A stretch of DNA of 25,858 bases, taken from contig JAEZFD010000074.1 of NCBI GenBank assembly GCA_023417655.1, positions 1 to 25,858 on the forward strand, written 5' to 3'. Source of the DNA: Planctomycetota bacterium (GTDB taxonomy: Bacteria > Planctomycetota > Planctomycetia > Planctomycetales > Planctomycetaceae). Shown piece after piece: positions 1 to 9,420 of the stretch. The notes below the pieces were generated by a model, which saw only the letters and a program-made list of their open reading frames with translations, searched no databases and was not told where the DNA came from. The translations under genes and the position numbers were made by a program. Positions within the stretch are counted from its first letter, which is position 1, and the number at the start of each line of letters is the position of its first letter.

Positions 1-237
1 CAGCAGAATCATTCCACGACGGGTCAGCGCAGGGATTTGCGCAAGAAAACCGGCCGGAAGAGTGTTACCATATCACCCGGAGTCATGACCACCCGACTTT
101 CGGCGGGATTCCTGTCTGCAAGGAACACCCCCTGCCGAAGGTTCTGCGTGGATTCAGGCAACGGGCCCATGAAACGGTGTCCGGTAATCACTCCGAAGCA
201 CCACGATTGCAAACGGTTTGTTGCAGACAGGTCTTTC

Positions 238-2988
238 ATGTCCATCTCTCATGTTCGCCTGAGTTTCCGGGATCGGCAGTGCCTGCTGAGAGGCTCCAAC
301 CTGCTCCGCGAAAGTGTGCTCGCGATCTGCCTCGGAGTTCTGCTGCTGTCGGCGAGTTCAACCGCGCGACTGCAGGCGGAAGACAATCTCTCGAAACTCG
401 CCGAAGCTGAGGTGGAAGAACTCCGTGAACGGATCCGCGAAACGTCAAAACTGCCGGGATCTGAAGACGTCGCTTCCCTGGTCGATAGCCCATTGATCCT
501 TTGGGTGGATCGTTGCTTCATTGGCTCGACGGACGTCTACTCAGGAGCAGGGTTCCGCTACGTGGTCCTGCGGGTGTCACTCGGGAACACGACGAAAGAA
601 GATATCGTCCTGCAGCGGGATCAGATTTCGCTTGTGACAGAAACCCGAACGTTTCAGGTGGGCCAGACTGCATCCAGACGGCTCCGCAGTTCTCCGCTGG
701 AAATTGATTGGACTCCGGAACAGCATCCCCGTCCCCAGACGCTGTTGGAAACTCCAAAGAAGCTGACAGCCCGTGCTGGCAAGGCCATCAGCTTCTGGAC
801 GGTCTTCTTCGAACTGGATCCCCTCCCCGTGGTTCCGAAGATGACCTTGAAGATTCATCCAGATGGACAAGCTGAGCAGACACTCGACCTGAATGCCCAA
901 CAGAACGCGAGGCTCGGCCTGTCGGAGCTCCGACTTGGGCCAAAGCTCTGCCAGTTAGTGCTGACGATTCACGGCCAGTTGAACCGGGTGAACTCCGTCA
1001 AACTCGCGGAACGAATCACCGAGGCTCATCGGACGGGTGTGGAACGATTTCTCATCACCTGGGCTCCGACAGCCAAACCGAGCGATGAGGTGCTGTTCAC
1101 ATGGCTGCTCTCGCCCATGGTCGCGCAACGTGAAGAGAACCCGTTGCTGACGCAACTTCCCGCATTGCCAAACGCACGCCAAGTTGCCATCGCCCGGGTG
1201 CCCGAAGGGAATGAAGAAGCACTGCAGTGGAGCCCTTATCAACTGAACCGTTACATGTATGCGTCGGCGGAAGAGGCCACGAGTGCTCTCCTGCAGGATG
1301 TCTTCACGCGTCTCGATCAGGCGGCGTTGTTACAGGAAATCCGGGACGGGCATCCTTGGTCGCGGCAGGCCGCAATTCAAACTGCCGGGCACCAGCTCAG
1401 TCCATCTGCTTATCCTATTCTGAAAGCTCTGAGCCAGCAGAATGATCCGGGACTTCGTAGAGACGTCTTCCTGGCAATGGGGTTTCAACCGGCGGCCGTT
1501 GAAGAATTGGTCACGCTTTCCAAGAGCACGAACGCTGACGAAGCCGCGCTCGGACTGGAGGCGCTGTGTATGAACGCATCAGGAAGTCGCCCGCAGTTGA
1601 TCTCGGACCTCCTGATGAGTACTTCTCTCTCGATTCCTGTGACACGAACGCTCCAGATTCTGACGGCTCACTATCACCCTGCATGGAATGAGTTTCTCCT
1701 GCGTTCCGCGAAAGACAATGACCCGTCGGTGCGGCATGCCGCACTGAAGGCCCTGCTCGAAGTCGGGCATCCGCGACTGGACAGTCTGTGCATCGACGCC
1801 TTGCAGGATGGCGACGTCGAAGTCCGAAAAGTCGCATTCACCGGACTGGCGAACAGTCCGAATGTTCAATCGCGACGGGCAGCACTGAACTTTACTCTCG
1901 AGCAATTGAAGAACGGTCACATCAGCGAAGAGGGACTGAGTCTGATCGAACTCTCGCGGGAGACACAGGCGGCCCCGCTCCTGATTGCACTGCTGAATTC
2001 CACGGAGGTTCCTCGCTTCAGACTGCTGGAAGTCATCGGCGAAATCGGAACGGATCAACACTGCCAGCAGACACTGGATCTCCTGCCTGAATTCACAGAC
2101 GAAGAGAAACTCTCTGCCATCGACCTGGCGACGCGTTTGCCGGCAGCCGCACAATTAAAAATCGCGAGGTCGTTGACCGCATCTGAAAATCAATCGGTCC
2201 GCCAATCGGCGATCGGGATTCTCCGACAACTGGGTGATGAGGAATCCGTCAGCATTCTTGCCCAAATGCTCTCCACGGCGGACGGCGATGCATTGAACGA
2301 TCTCATTTACGCCCTCGGAGAAATCGGAACTCCCCCCGCCGTTAAGGAACTCCGCAGCTTCCGGATCAAAGCGTATGAAGAAAAACATGAAATGAAGATG
2401 CGGTTCGCCGATGCGGGAATCCAGGAATGGAAGAACCGACTCCCCGGCTGGAAGTTTGTGGAGAATGGAAATCTGCATGCTGCGTCAAACGATTTTGACT
2501 CAGCGCTCAGTGCTTATACGCTGGCAGTCAGAATCAGCCCTGACTTGCCTGATGCCTATTCGATGCGAGGAAATATCTATCTGCGGAAGGACAAATTTGA
2601 CGAGGCGGGGCGCGACTTCAAGAAGGCCTTTGAGCTTGATCCCTATGACAGCCAGGCGGTCTCCGGAGTCGCCATTGTTCAGGCGATTCATGGCGAATGG
2701 AAAGAAGCTGTCGCGTTCGCGAAGGAACGCGCTGACCTGTTTCCTCATGACCGCGTGTATCCCTATAACCTCGCCTGTGTCTATTCCCGGGCAATCGAAA
2801 CGATCCGAAAACAAATGCCCGGCCTTGAAGAACAACAGACGATTCTGGAACTTGAAGGCGATGCCATTGCTGGTCTGAAAAAAGCGATCAGCCAGGGATT
2901 CCGCGACTTCTCCTGGATGCAGAAGGATCCGGATCTTGCTGCGATCCGTGAGTTGCCTGCCTTCAAGCAGTTGATCAAAGAAGAATAA
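238..2988 (+). CDS. Secreted HEAT-repeat / TPR protein
   Basis: I recognise the repeat architecture but not a named family. From the ATG at 238 the protein has 916 residues. A hydrophobic signal-peptide-like segment lies at about residues 20-45 and ends near a Gln-Ala-Glu, so export is likely. Residues about 45-365 look beta-rich and match nothing I know. Residues about 370-705 are a run of HEAT-like helical pairs (for example segments starting SRQAAIQTAG and DPSVRHAALKALLEVG). Residues about 740-850 contain TPR units (DSALSAYTLAVRISPDLPDA, then DEAGRDFKKAFELDP). Such proteins normally act as scaffolds. The frame stays open upstream to 37, but those residues are not protein-like and would put the signal peptide in the middle, so 238 is preferred. 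The ribosome-binding site is weak. Alone on its strand, 129 bp before mnmE. No enzymatic motif is visible. Confidence 0.75.
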   Translation: MSISHVRLSFRDRQCLLRGSNLLRESVLAICLGVLLLSASSTARLQAEDNLSKLAEAEVEELRERIRETSKLPGSEDVASLVDSPLILWVDRCFIGSTDVYSGAGFRYVVLRVSLGNTTKEDIVLQRDQISLVTETRTFQVGQTASRRLRSSPLEIDWTPEQHPRPQTLLETPKKLTARAGKAISFWTVFFELDPLPVVPKMTLKIHPDGQAEQTLDLNAQQNARLGLSELRLGPKLCQLVLTIHGQLNRVNSVKLAERITEAHRTGVERFLITWAPTAKPSDEVLFTWLLSPMVAQREENPLLTQLPALPNARQVAIARVPEGNEEALQWSPYQLNRYMYASAEEATSALLQDVFTRLDQAALLQEIRDGHPWSRQAAIQTAGHQLSPSAYPILKALSQQNDPGLRRDVFLAMGFQPAAVEELVTLSKSTNADEAALGLEALCMNASGSRPQLISDLLMSTSLSIPVTRTLQILTAHYHPAWNEFLLRSAKDNDPSVRHAALKALLEVGHPRLDSLCIDALQDGDVEVRKVAFTGLANSPNVQSRRAALNFTLEQLKNGHISEEGLSLIELSRETQAAPLLIALLNSTEVPRFRLLEVIGEIGTDQHCQQTLDLLPEFTDEEKLSAIDLATRLPAAAQLKIARSLTASENQSVRQSAIGILRQLGDEESVSILAQMLSTADGDALNDLIYALGEIGTPPAVKELRSFRIKAYEEKHEMKMRFADAGIQEWKNRLPGWKFVENGNLHAASNDFDSALSAYTLAVRISPDLPDAYSMRGNIYLRKDKFDEAGRDFKKAFELDPYDSQAVSGVAIVQAIHGEWKEAVAFAKERADLFPHDRVYPYNLACVYSRAIETIRKQMPGLEEQQTILELEGDAIAGLKKAISQGFRDFSWMQKDPDLAAIRELPAFKQLIKEE

Positions 2989-3117
2989 GTCATCAGGCTC
3001 CCGAGTCCGATTCAGCCGCGAATCTGCAGTCGAGCCGGCAGCATGGATCCGCCTGTGTTCGCACCGGACATCGAAATTCCCCCCTCCCGCTTTCATTCTT
3101 ACGACAGTACCTGAGAG

Positions 3118-4491
3118 ATGGCCTTTAGCCTGCATGACACGATTGCCGCGTTGGCATCTGCTCCCGGTTCTGCCGTGCGTGGAATCATCCGAATCAGTGG
3201 CGGCGACACAATCGACCTTCTGCGACGGCTCGTGGTGGACTCGGCCCCCCTCACGAACATCCGTCATCCGCAGAGCGTCCCCGTCGATATTCCGCTGGAT
3301 CAGGGACGGTTGAAATTCACCGGCGATCTGCTGCTCTGGCCTAATCATCGGAGTTACACAGGCGAAGTACTGGCGGAACTTCACCTCCCCGGCGCACCTG
3401 TGCTGCTGGAAGAGGTTCTGGAACAGATACACGTTCTCGGTGCACGTCCAGCCGAACGGGGAGAGTTCACACTCCGGGCGTTCCTCGCAGGCAGGATTGA
3501 TCTTGTTCAGGCAGAGGCGGTTCTCGGAGTAATCGATGCCGGAAATGAACAGGAATTGAAGACCGCACTCTCGCAACTCGGCGGCGGACTCTCAGAGAAA
3601 ATCAGCATCACTCGGGAACAGCTGCTGCTGCATCTCGCTGATCTGGAAGCCGGGCTCGACTTCGTCGAAGAGGACATTGAGTTCGTCTCACGACCGGAAC
3701 TGCTGCAGCGTCTGCAGGAAGCCGCACACTGGGTCGACCTGTTGCTGCAGCAGGCGCATGAACGGCTGCAAACCACCGGGCGTCGCAAGGTTGTCCTCGC
3801 GGGGCAGCCCAATGCCGGAAAGAGCACTCTGTTTAATGCACTGGCCCAGGCCGATGCGGCGTTGGTCTCTCCGATCGCAGGGACCACACGGGACTATCTC
3901 TCCACCACAATCGACTGTGACGGAGTTCCCGTCGAAATCATCGACACCGCTGGCTATGAGACAGCACGCGATGGCATTGAACTCGCCGCCGCAGAATTGC
4001 GGGACGACCAATTCCGTCGGGCAGATCTGATTCTCTGGTGCCGAGCTGCATCTCTGTCAGAATCAGAGAGCCAGCATGACTTCGATTTGTGCAGCGAGTT
4101 TGCAGTTCCTTCTCGCCCTCAGATGCTTGTGCTGACCAAGAGTGACCTCGCCTCAGAAGATGCTGTTCCTCGGTCGGAAGAGGCCACACTGGTCTCAGGA
4201 ACTTCAGGATCTGGCATTGAGTTATTAAAGTCTCGCGTTGCTCATCATTTTTCGTCGGCGACGCCGCCGTCTGAAATCATTGGCAGCACGGCGGCCCGAT
4301 GTGTGGAGAGCCTGCGACAGTCCCGTTCAGGATTGGAACGTGCCGAATCGCTGATCCAGCAAGGGGCAGGAGATGAACTGATCGCGGTCGAACTGAGAGA
4401 TGTTCTGGATCAGTTGGGCAAGATCGTCGGTCAGGTCTACACTGATGACATTCTTGACCGCATCTTCAGCCGCTTCTGTATCGGAAAGTAA
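3118..4491 (+). CDS. mnmE: tRNA uridine-5-carboxymethylaminomethyl modification GTPase MnmE
   Basis: MnmE works with MnmG to place the (carboxymethyl)aminomethyl group on U34 of certain tRNAs, using a formyl-tetrahydrofolate-type cofactor and K+-activated GTP hydrolysis. At 457 residues it matches the usual length of about 450. The N-terminal folate-binding domain begins with DTIAALASAPGS and contains RGEFTLRAFLAGRIDL. The inserted G domain shows the P-loop GQPNAGKST near residue 229, DTAGYE near 276 and TKSD near 340. The C-terminus is FCIGK, carrying the invariant Cys needed for catalysis. The start fits the family N-terminus, although only a GAG-rich stretch touching the ATG serves as ribosome-binding site. 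The next gene begins 65 bp downstream on the same strand, so the two are probably co-transcribed. Confidence 0.97.
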   Translation: MAFSLHDTIAALASAPGSAVRGIIRISGGDTIDLLRRLVVDSAPLTNIRHPQSVPVDIPLDQGRLKFTGDLLLWPNHRSYTGEVLAELHLPGAPVLLEEVLEQIHVLGARPAERGEFTLRAFLAGRIDLVQAEAVLGVIDAGNEQELKTALSQLGGGLSEKISITREQLLLHLADLEAGLDFVEEDIEFVSRPELLQRLQEAAHWVDLLLQQAHERLQTTGRRKVVLAGQPNAGKSTLFNALAQADAALVSPIAGTTRDYLSTTIDCDGVPVEIIDTAGYETARDGIELAAAELRDDQFRRADLILWCRAASLSESESQHDFDLCSEFAVPSRPQMLVLTKSDLASEDAVPRSEEATLVSGTSGSGIELLKSRVAHHFSSATPPSEIIGSTAARCVESLRQSRSGLERAESLIQQGAGDELIAVELRDVLDQLGKIVGQVYTDDILDRIFSRFCIGK

Positions 4492-4556
4492 GAGCTGGCA
4501 CGGCAGACACCCTCGCAGATGGCATCACCGAACCCATAGGAATTCTCAGGCAGACA

Positions 4557-5516
4557 ATGAGTGAATGCGGCTGTTTTCTCGGCATGGATGAAGCCGGATA
4601 TGGACCCAATCTGGGACCGTTACTGTTAACGGTCACCAGCTGGACCACTCCCTGCCCGCCTGCGGAGTTTAACTTCTACTCCGAACTCAGCTCCGTGGTC
4701 TCTTCAGAGGGTCATGATCAGGGAACGAAGCTTCATCTGGCCGATTCAAAACAGGTCTTCGTCGGGAAGCATGGATTCGCGTCTCTTGAACGGTCGGCCC
4801 TGGCTCTATTGTCCGTCGCGGGTGCTCGCGTCAACTCGCTGCATCAACTCTGGAACACGCTGCATGGCGAAACGGTGCATCCCAGCGAGACCTTGGCGCC
4901 GTGGTATCTCGACGACATGGCCCTTCCCGTCGCAGCGGATCCCCGGCAGATCGAGGAACTCTCAGGACGGCTCGCTGACTGCATGCAGCAGATTGGTCTG
5001 CGGCTCCGAAGCGTTCGCGGAGATGTCGTCGTTGAAGAGCGGTTCAACCAGCTGTCACTCGCAGAAGGGAGCAACAAAAGTCAGGCTCTCTCCCGACTGG
5101 CGTTCGACCTGCTGAAACAAGTCTGGCAACGGCATGAGCCAACAGTGACGCTCTTCGTTGGCGACAAACATGGTGGACGGAATCGCTACGACGAATTTCT
5201 GGCCGCGATTGTCGACCACGAGTTCATTCACCGGCTCGAAGAAGGCCCGGAATTAAGCCGCTATCGGGTGGCCCGAACCGAGCTCCGCTTTCAGGTCAAA
5301 GGAGAACAGCATCTCCCGGTCGCGTGTGCTTCGATTGTGGCCAAGTACCTTCGGGAACTGACCATGGATCAGCTCAATGCTTTTTGGAAGAAGCACTGCC
5401 CTGACCTGAGACCGACCCGGGGCTATCCACTCGATGCCCGACGCTTCTTCCAGTCCGTGGAACCACTCAGTCAGCAGTTGGGGATCGAACGAGCCCGACT
5501 CTGGCGGGAGCGGTAA
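4557..5516 (+). CDS. Divergent ribonuclease HII-like protein
   Basis: This 319-residue protein shows the RNase HII/HIII ground plan in the right order. GMDEAGYGPNLGP (residues 9-21) matches the family DEVGRGP-x-x-G loop. ADSKQ (about 62) matches DSKK, VGDKHGG (about 201) matches the acidic strand IDG, KGEQ (about 249) matches KGDS, CASIVAK (about 258) matches AASILAK, and TRGYPLD (about 283) matches HKGYPT. RNase HII cuts RNA in RNA-DNA hybrids and at single ribonucleotides. Here the Arg of the ribonucleotide-recognising GRG motif is Tyr, the fourth metal-binding Asp is Glu, and about 120 extra residues lie between the DSK and GDK motifs (E. coli RNase HII has 198 residues in all). Activity is therefore uncertain. 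The start is supported by AGG six bases before the ATG. It follows mnmE closely and converges with the lipoprotein gene. Confidence 0.75.
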   Translation: MSECGCFLGMDEAGYGPNLGPLLLTVTSWTTPCPPAEFNFYSELSSVVSSEGHDQGTKLHLADSKQVFVGKHGFASLERSALALLSVAGARVNSLHQLWNTLHGETVHPSETLAPWYLDDMALPVAADPRQIEELSGRLADCMQQIGLRLRSVRGDVVVEERFNQLSLAEGSNKSQALSRLAFDLLKQVWQRHEPTVTLFVGDKHGGRNRYDEFLAAIVDHEFIHRLEEGPELSRYRVARTELRFQVKGEQHLPVACASIVAKYLRELTMDQLNAFWKKHCPDLRPTRGYPLDARRFFQSVEPLSQQLGIERARLWRER

Positions 5517-5558
5517 GGCCAGAGTCGGACCATTGTGCAAGGAAAGCGACTCGCGTCG

Positions 5559-6011
5559 TTACCGCGCAGCCTTGGGAATGACGAACTGAAAGTCATTCTT
5601 CTTCCCGACCTCGACGACGACTTTCTCCTGGCTCTTCGAATTCCATTCCGCTGGAACCAGTTCCTTGGCCAGATTGTTCACTTCTCCTGGCGCATCATCG
5701 GCAGCCGAGTTTTTGCCATTTGAACTACTGGCATAAAGACGAACCAGATACTCGCCCGGAGGAAGCCCCCGTTCAGACGGAATCGAAAACCGTCCCGCAT
5801 CAATCGTGGCACCGGATTGAAAGTGGACCGAACTGAATTCAATCGATCCCTGCTCGACCGGCTGACCCGCAAGTTCCACGGTGCCTGACACGGCCTGACG
5901 TTTTAATGGGTCCTCGGCTGAACAGCCTGCCGCCAGCAGCAGAAGGATACCAGCGGTCGCTCGAGAGATTGTCACTCGAGACAATCCACCATCAGTGAAT
6001 TTCATGAACAT
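5559..6011 (-). CDS. Small planctomycete lipoprotein, carboxypeptidase-regulatory-like fold
   Basis: The 150-residue product has a basic start, a hydrophobic run GILLLLAAGC and a lipobox Cys at residue 30, so it should be lipid-anchored after export. The mature part begins with VSGTVELAGQPVEQGSIEF, the opening of a beta-sandwich of the carboxypeptidase-regulatory/transthyretin-like type. GLPPGEYLVRLYA in the middle is also typical of that fold. Planctomycetes carry many such lipoproteins beside DUF1559 genes, and here it lies 94 bp downstream of one on the same strand, suggesting co-expression. No catalytic site is seen. The ATG at 6011 is preferred over 6005 because AGGGG lies six bases before it. 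Precise function unknown. Confidence 0.8.
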   Translation of the reverse strand: MFMKFTDGGLSRVTISRATAGILLLLAAGCSAEDPLKRQAVSGTVELAGQPVEQGSIEFSSVHFQSGATIDAGRFSIPSERGLPPGEYLVRLYASSSNGKNSAADDAPGEVNNLAKELVPAEWNSKSQEKVVVEVGKKNDFQFVIPKAAR

Positions 6012-6105
6012 TGGCGCCCCTGTTCTCTCAATGGCTGGTGAAAATCGAAGCTCAGCTCAGACCTGTGGAGCGAGGTGAGTTGAATCTCCGCGACAGCGGT
6101 TTGCT

Positions 6106-7056
<951 letters not shown>

Positions 7057-7176
7057 GAACAGACAATCTTCGTTGAGAGGGCTTCAATTCGGTCAATATC
7101 TCGACATATCAACCTGATTAGATATCGGGGTTTATTGCTTTGGTTCTGCGAGAGCGTCCATCGGAGGGATGTGACG

Positions 7177-8088
7177 TCAGAATTCTCCGACAACTTCACC
7201 ACCCTGTGAGGTGGAAATGGAGCGCCAGGTTTCAAGGTCGATGTTGTCAGAGATGAAGCGAACGGCTCCATCCAGGAAGGCCGCCTGCACTCCACCCACA
7301 TGCCGAGATCTTGCGGAGTTGCGATTGGGCAACGAAGAGCTTGCGACAGCACAGGGCAGCCCCAATTCCGGCCGAGAAGTGCAAGTAGAGATCGAATCGG
7401 GCTGAGCACTGTTCGGCGCGACGTAGGTGGTGAAGTTCGAACACTCCGAATGCCAGGTCAGTCCTCGGATGTCGCGCTTCCCCCCTTGCACGCCTTCCGA
7501 GGCGAGCATGGTGGCACTCAGACCATCAGTAATGTCGCGAAAGCGGACTGTCGGTGATCCTCCAGCCGAGCGAGCTTTTCCGTAGATGAACGGGGCGCCC
7601 TTGAAAGCGACCGAGTTGTAGGTGGCCCGTTGATCGAGCGTGGTCGACCCGAAGTTCACCACGTAGTTGTGCTGCGTGATGTTGCTATCTCCGTAGGTCT
7701 CCTCCATGTCACTGGGGCAGGTGAAGACAGACAATCGCTGACGCGTCACCGGCAGATTGCGAGTGGCGCTGTAACGGTAGTCAGTGTCATCCCAGATGCG
7801 GTTGTTGTCGTATTTCTGATAGAGATTTGTCAGTTCGAGTGCCGGCATGAGAGCCAGCACCCAAGTCCCATGACAGCAGGAATAGTTCGGAGCCGGCAAC
7901 GAGCTGTAAACGTCGTGGTAGTTGTGAAAGGCCAACCCGATCTGCTTCAGATTGTTCTTGCACTGAGATCGTCGGGCCGCTTCCCGGGCCTGCTGCACTG
8001 CAGGAAGCAACAACGCAATCAGCACTGCGATGATGGCGATGACAACCAGGAGCTCAATCAACGTAAAGCCGCCACTTCTCCGTTGCAT
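7177..8088 (-). CDS. DUF1559 prepilin-like secreted protein (copy B)
   Basis: A 303-residue paralogue of copy A, aligning almost without gaps at roughly 60% identity by eye. The leader is MQRRSGG followed by the same prepilin cleavage and helix motif. The body shares QHNY, FRDITDGLS, NFTTY and the H-x9-DG motif (HVGGVQAAFLDG). The frame is open upstream to 8193, but 8088 is chosen. GGAG lies seven bases before this ATG, and it yields a short basic leader like that of copy A, whereas the longer form would add 35 residues without a good ribosome-binding site. It lies 120 bp upstream of copy A and is preceded by a 413-bp non-coding stretch that may hold the promoter for the trio of B, A and lipoprotein. 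Confidence 0.93.
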   Translation of the reverse strand: MQRRSGGFTLIELLVVIAIIAVLIALLLPAVQQAREAARRSQCKNNLKQIGLAFHNYHDVYSSLPAPNYSCCHGTWVLALMPALELTNLYQKYDNNRIWDDTDYRYSATRNLPVTRQRLSVFTCPSDMEETYGDSNITQHNYVVNFGSTTLDQRATYNSVAFKGAPFIYGKARSAGGSPTVRFRDITDGLSATMLASEGVQGGKRDIRGLTWHSECSNFTTYVAPNSAQPDSISTCTSRPELGLPCAVASSSLPNRNSARSRHVGGVQAAFLDGAVRFISDNIDLETWRSISTSQGGEVVGEF

Positions 8089-8249
8089 CCGAAACTCCGA
8101 TCCGCGAAGGGTGAGATCACGAGCCTCGGATAACACAGAGTGCCAGATACCTCGTGACATTTTCTCAGATTGATGAGGAGAGCCGAAAAGCAAACACTAT
8201 TCCGTAAATGTTCGCTGTAGTGTCCCATCCGACGAAAACGGCTCGGTAA

Positions 8250-8310
8250 GTCACATGCGACTTATCTCAATAACGTGTGCCGACTGAGGTTACATGCGAT
8301 CTATCTGAAT
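8250..8310. repeat. Two imperfect 22-base direct repeats
   Basis: Bases 8250-8271 and 8289-8310 agree at 18 of 22 positions, with the shared core ACATGCGA followed by TATCT and AAT. The copies are 39 bases apart, start to start, and lie 160-220 bases upstream of the DUF1559 copy B start. They may be paired regulator sites; no known operator is recognised. Confidence 0.5.
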
Positions 8311-8440
8311 CGCAGACGAAACGAAATTCGGCCGAAGATTCCCAATCGACGTCGATCGAGTGTGTCGAATTGCCCAGCATTCGGGCAAAGAATCATTCGC
8401 CTGCGCGCATTCGGCGCATACAGATCTTGCAGGTCAGCGC

Positions 8441-8484
8441 ATTCCCGAAGAGGGGGCCGTCCGAATCTCTCAGGCAAAGCCCCC
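8441..8484 (+). promoter_or_regulatory. Glycine-riboswitch-like 3' core fragment (incomplete)
   Basis: On the plus strand CCGAAG (8445-8450) is followed by GAATCTCTCAGGCAAA (8463-8478). The second run reproduces the conserved 3' part of the glycine aptamer, and CCGAAG is the other hallmark, in the correct order. However, the expected upstream GAGAG strand and the hairpin between the two blocks are absent, and no plus-strand gene follows; ispF and the DUF1559 genes are on the other strand. An alternative reading is a minus-strand 6-bp G+C stem-loop just after the ispF stop. Treat this as a lookalike or relic until a covariance search is run. Confidence 0.2.
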
Positions 8485-8501
8485 ACGTTGAGAGGGCGGG
8501 T

Positions 8502-8987
8502 CTATTCTGCCTGTCGTTCCAGCAAGACGACGACTTCAGCGCAAACCGCTTCTTCACGGCCGACGGGTCCGACGCGTTCGCCGGTCTTGGCTTTTACGCT
8601 GACCTGTTCAGGGGTGACGTTCAAGAGGCCAGCAACGCGATCCCGGATCTCCATCTTTAAGCCAGACAACTTCGGCCGCTGGGCAAAGACAATGCAATCG
8701 GCGTTCACGACCTGCCAGCGTTCCGCGAAGACCTTCTCAAGAACCCTCTTCAGCAGTTCAGAGGAATCGGCACCTTTGTGAGCAGGATCAGTATCCGGGA
8801 ACCACTCACCAATATCGCCCCAGCTCAGGGCTCCCAGGATTGCATCCGTCAGGGCATGCAACAGGACATCTCCATCGCTGTGAGCGACGCATCCTCTGTC
8901 ATGCGGAATGCGCAGGCCCCCCAGAAAGAAGTCACGGCCTGCTTCTAATCGGTGAGTGTCGTGTCCGAGACCGACGCGGAATGTCAT
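8502..8987 (-). CDS. ispF: 2-C-methyl-D-erythritol 2,4-cyclodiphosphate synthase
   Basis: IspF closes CDP-methylerythritol 2-phosphate to methylerythritol 2,4-cyclodiphosphate with release of CMP, in the non-mevalonate isoprenoid pathway in the cytosol; the enzyme is a metal-dependent trimer. From the ATG at 8987 it has 161 residues, the usual size. Metal ligands are visible in GHDTHR (the DxH motif near residue 8) and in AHSDGDVLLHALTDAILGA. ADCIVFAQRPKL and KAKTGERVG carry the conserved nucleotide-site sequence. A longer frame to 9050 exists, but the added residues are not family-like, and a GAAGAGA stretch precedes the chosen start. No other isoprenoid gene lies nearby, and csrA is divergent. 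Confidence 0.96.
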   Translation of the reverse strand: MTFRVGLGHDTHRLEAGRDFFLGGLRIPHDRGCVAHSDGDVLLHALTDAILGALSWGDIGEWFPDTDPAHKGADSSELLKRVLEKVFAERWQVVNADCIVFAQRPKLSGLKMEIRDRVAGLLNVTPEQVSVKAKTGERVGPVGREEAVCAEVVVLLERQAE

Positions 8988-9308
8988 CTGTGAATCTCTT
9001 CTAGTGGGGGAACTCTGGGAAACTATATCCCCTCCATCGATTCTCCTCAAAGTAGCATGGTGTACGTCGGTTTATTATCGATTCAGTGACGCCCAGAAAA
9101 ATCTTTGAACCGGCAGCGATTGCCGATCGTCTACAATTCGACTGCGGACCGATTGTAAGGTCGCCATTTTGAGTCGGGAACCAGAGACAAGGTTACAAAA
9201 TCAAATCTCGAAACGAGTCAACCCCGGTTTCGCGATCACCCGAAGAATATTTTCAAATCACAGCACCTAAATGAGATACAACGAAAAGCATTCACTCGAA
9301 AACAAGTT

Positions 9309-9324
9309 TGGCACGGTCACTGCA
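9309..9324 (+). promoter_or_regulatory. Candidate sigma-54 (-24/-12) promoter for csrA
   Basis: TGGCACG, four bases, then CTGCA matches the RpoN consensus TGGCACG-N4-TTGCW at every defined position except one T. The essential GG (9310-9311) and GC (9322-9323) have the correct spacing. Transcription would start near 9335, giving a csrA leader of about 87 bases. No enhancer-binding protein gene is in the window. Confidence 0.5.
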
Positions 9325-9407
9325 ATAGCAATTCTCACGATGGCGATGAGAAAAACAAAACAAAAACTCGCCGCCAAGACCCGCAAAATCAAAACAGATC
9401 ATCCAAG

Positions 9408-9420
9408 GAAACGGAGACAA
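9408..9420 (+). promoter_or_regulatory. GGA-bearing csrA leader and ribosome-binding site
   Basis: The sequence AAGGAAACGGAGA just before the csrA ATG contains two GGA triplets, the second being the ribosome-binding site at good spacing. CsrA proteins bind GGA motifs over ribosome-binding sites, so autoregulation is plausible here. This is inference from the motif only. Confidence 0.4.

Larger units (their letters stand above)
8089..8501. other. Non-coding stretch between DUF1559 copy B and ispF
   Basis: No credible gene is seen. The stretch contains a pair of imperfect 22-base direct repeats (8250-8271 and 8289-8310) and, next to the ispF stop, a G+C-rich stem (8452-8457 with 8479-8484) around a glycine-riboswitch-like sequence. 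It should hold the promoter of the DUF1559 genes, but I see no convincing -10/-35 pair. Confidence 0.6.

Noticed and set aside
24..245. 73-codon minus-strand frame at the left edge
   Set aside because: It overlaps the start region of the HEAT/TPR gene, has no family resemblance or ribosome-binding site, and cannot be told from a chance frame.
2500..3576. 358-codon minus-strand frame across the HEAT gene end and mnmE start
   Set aside because: It spans two well-supported genes on the other strand and has no family resemblance.
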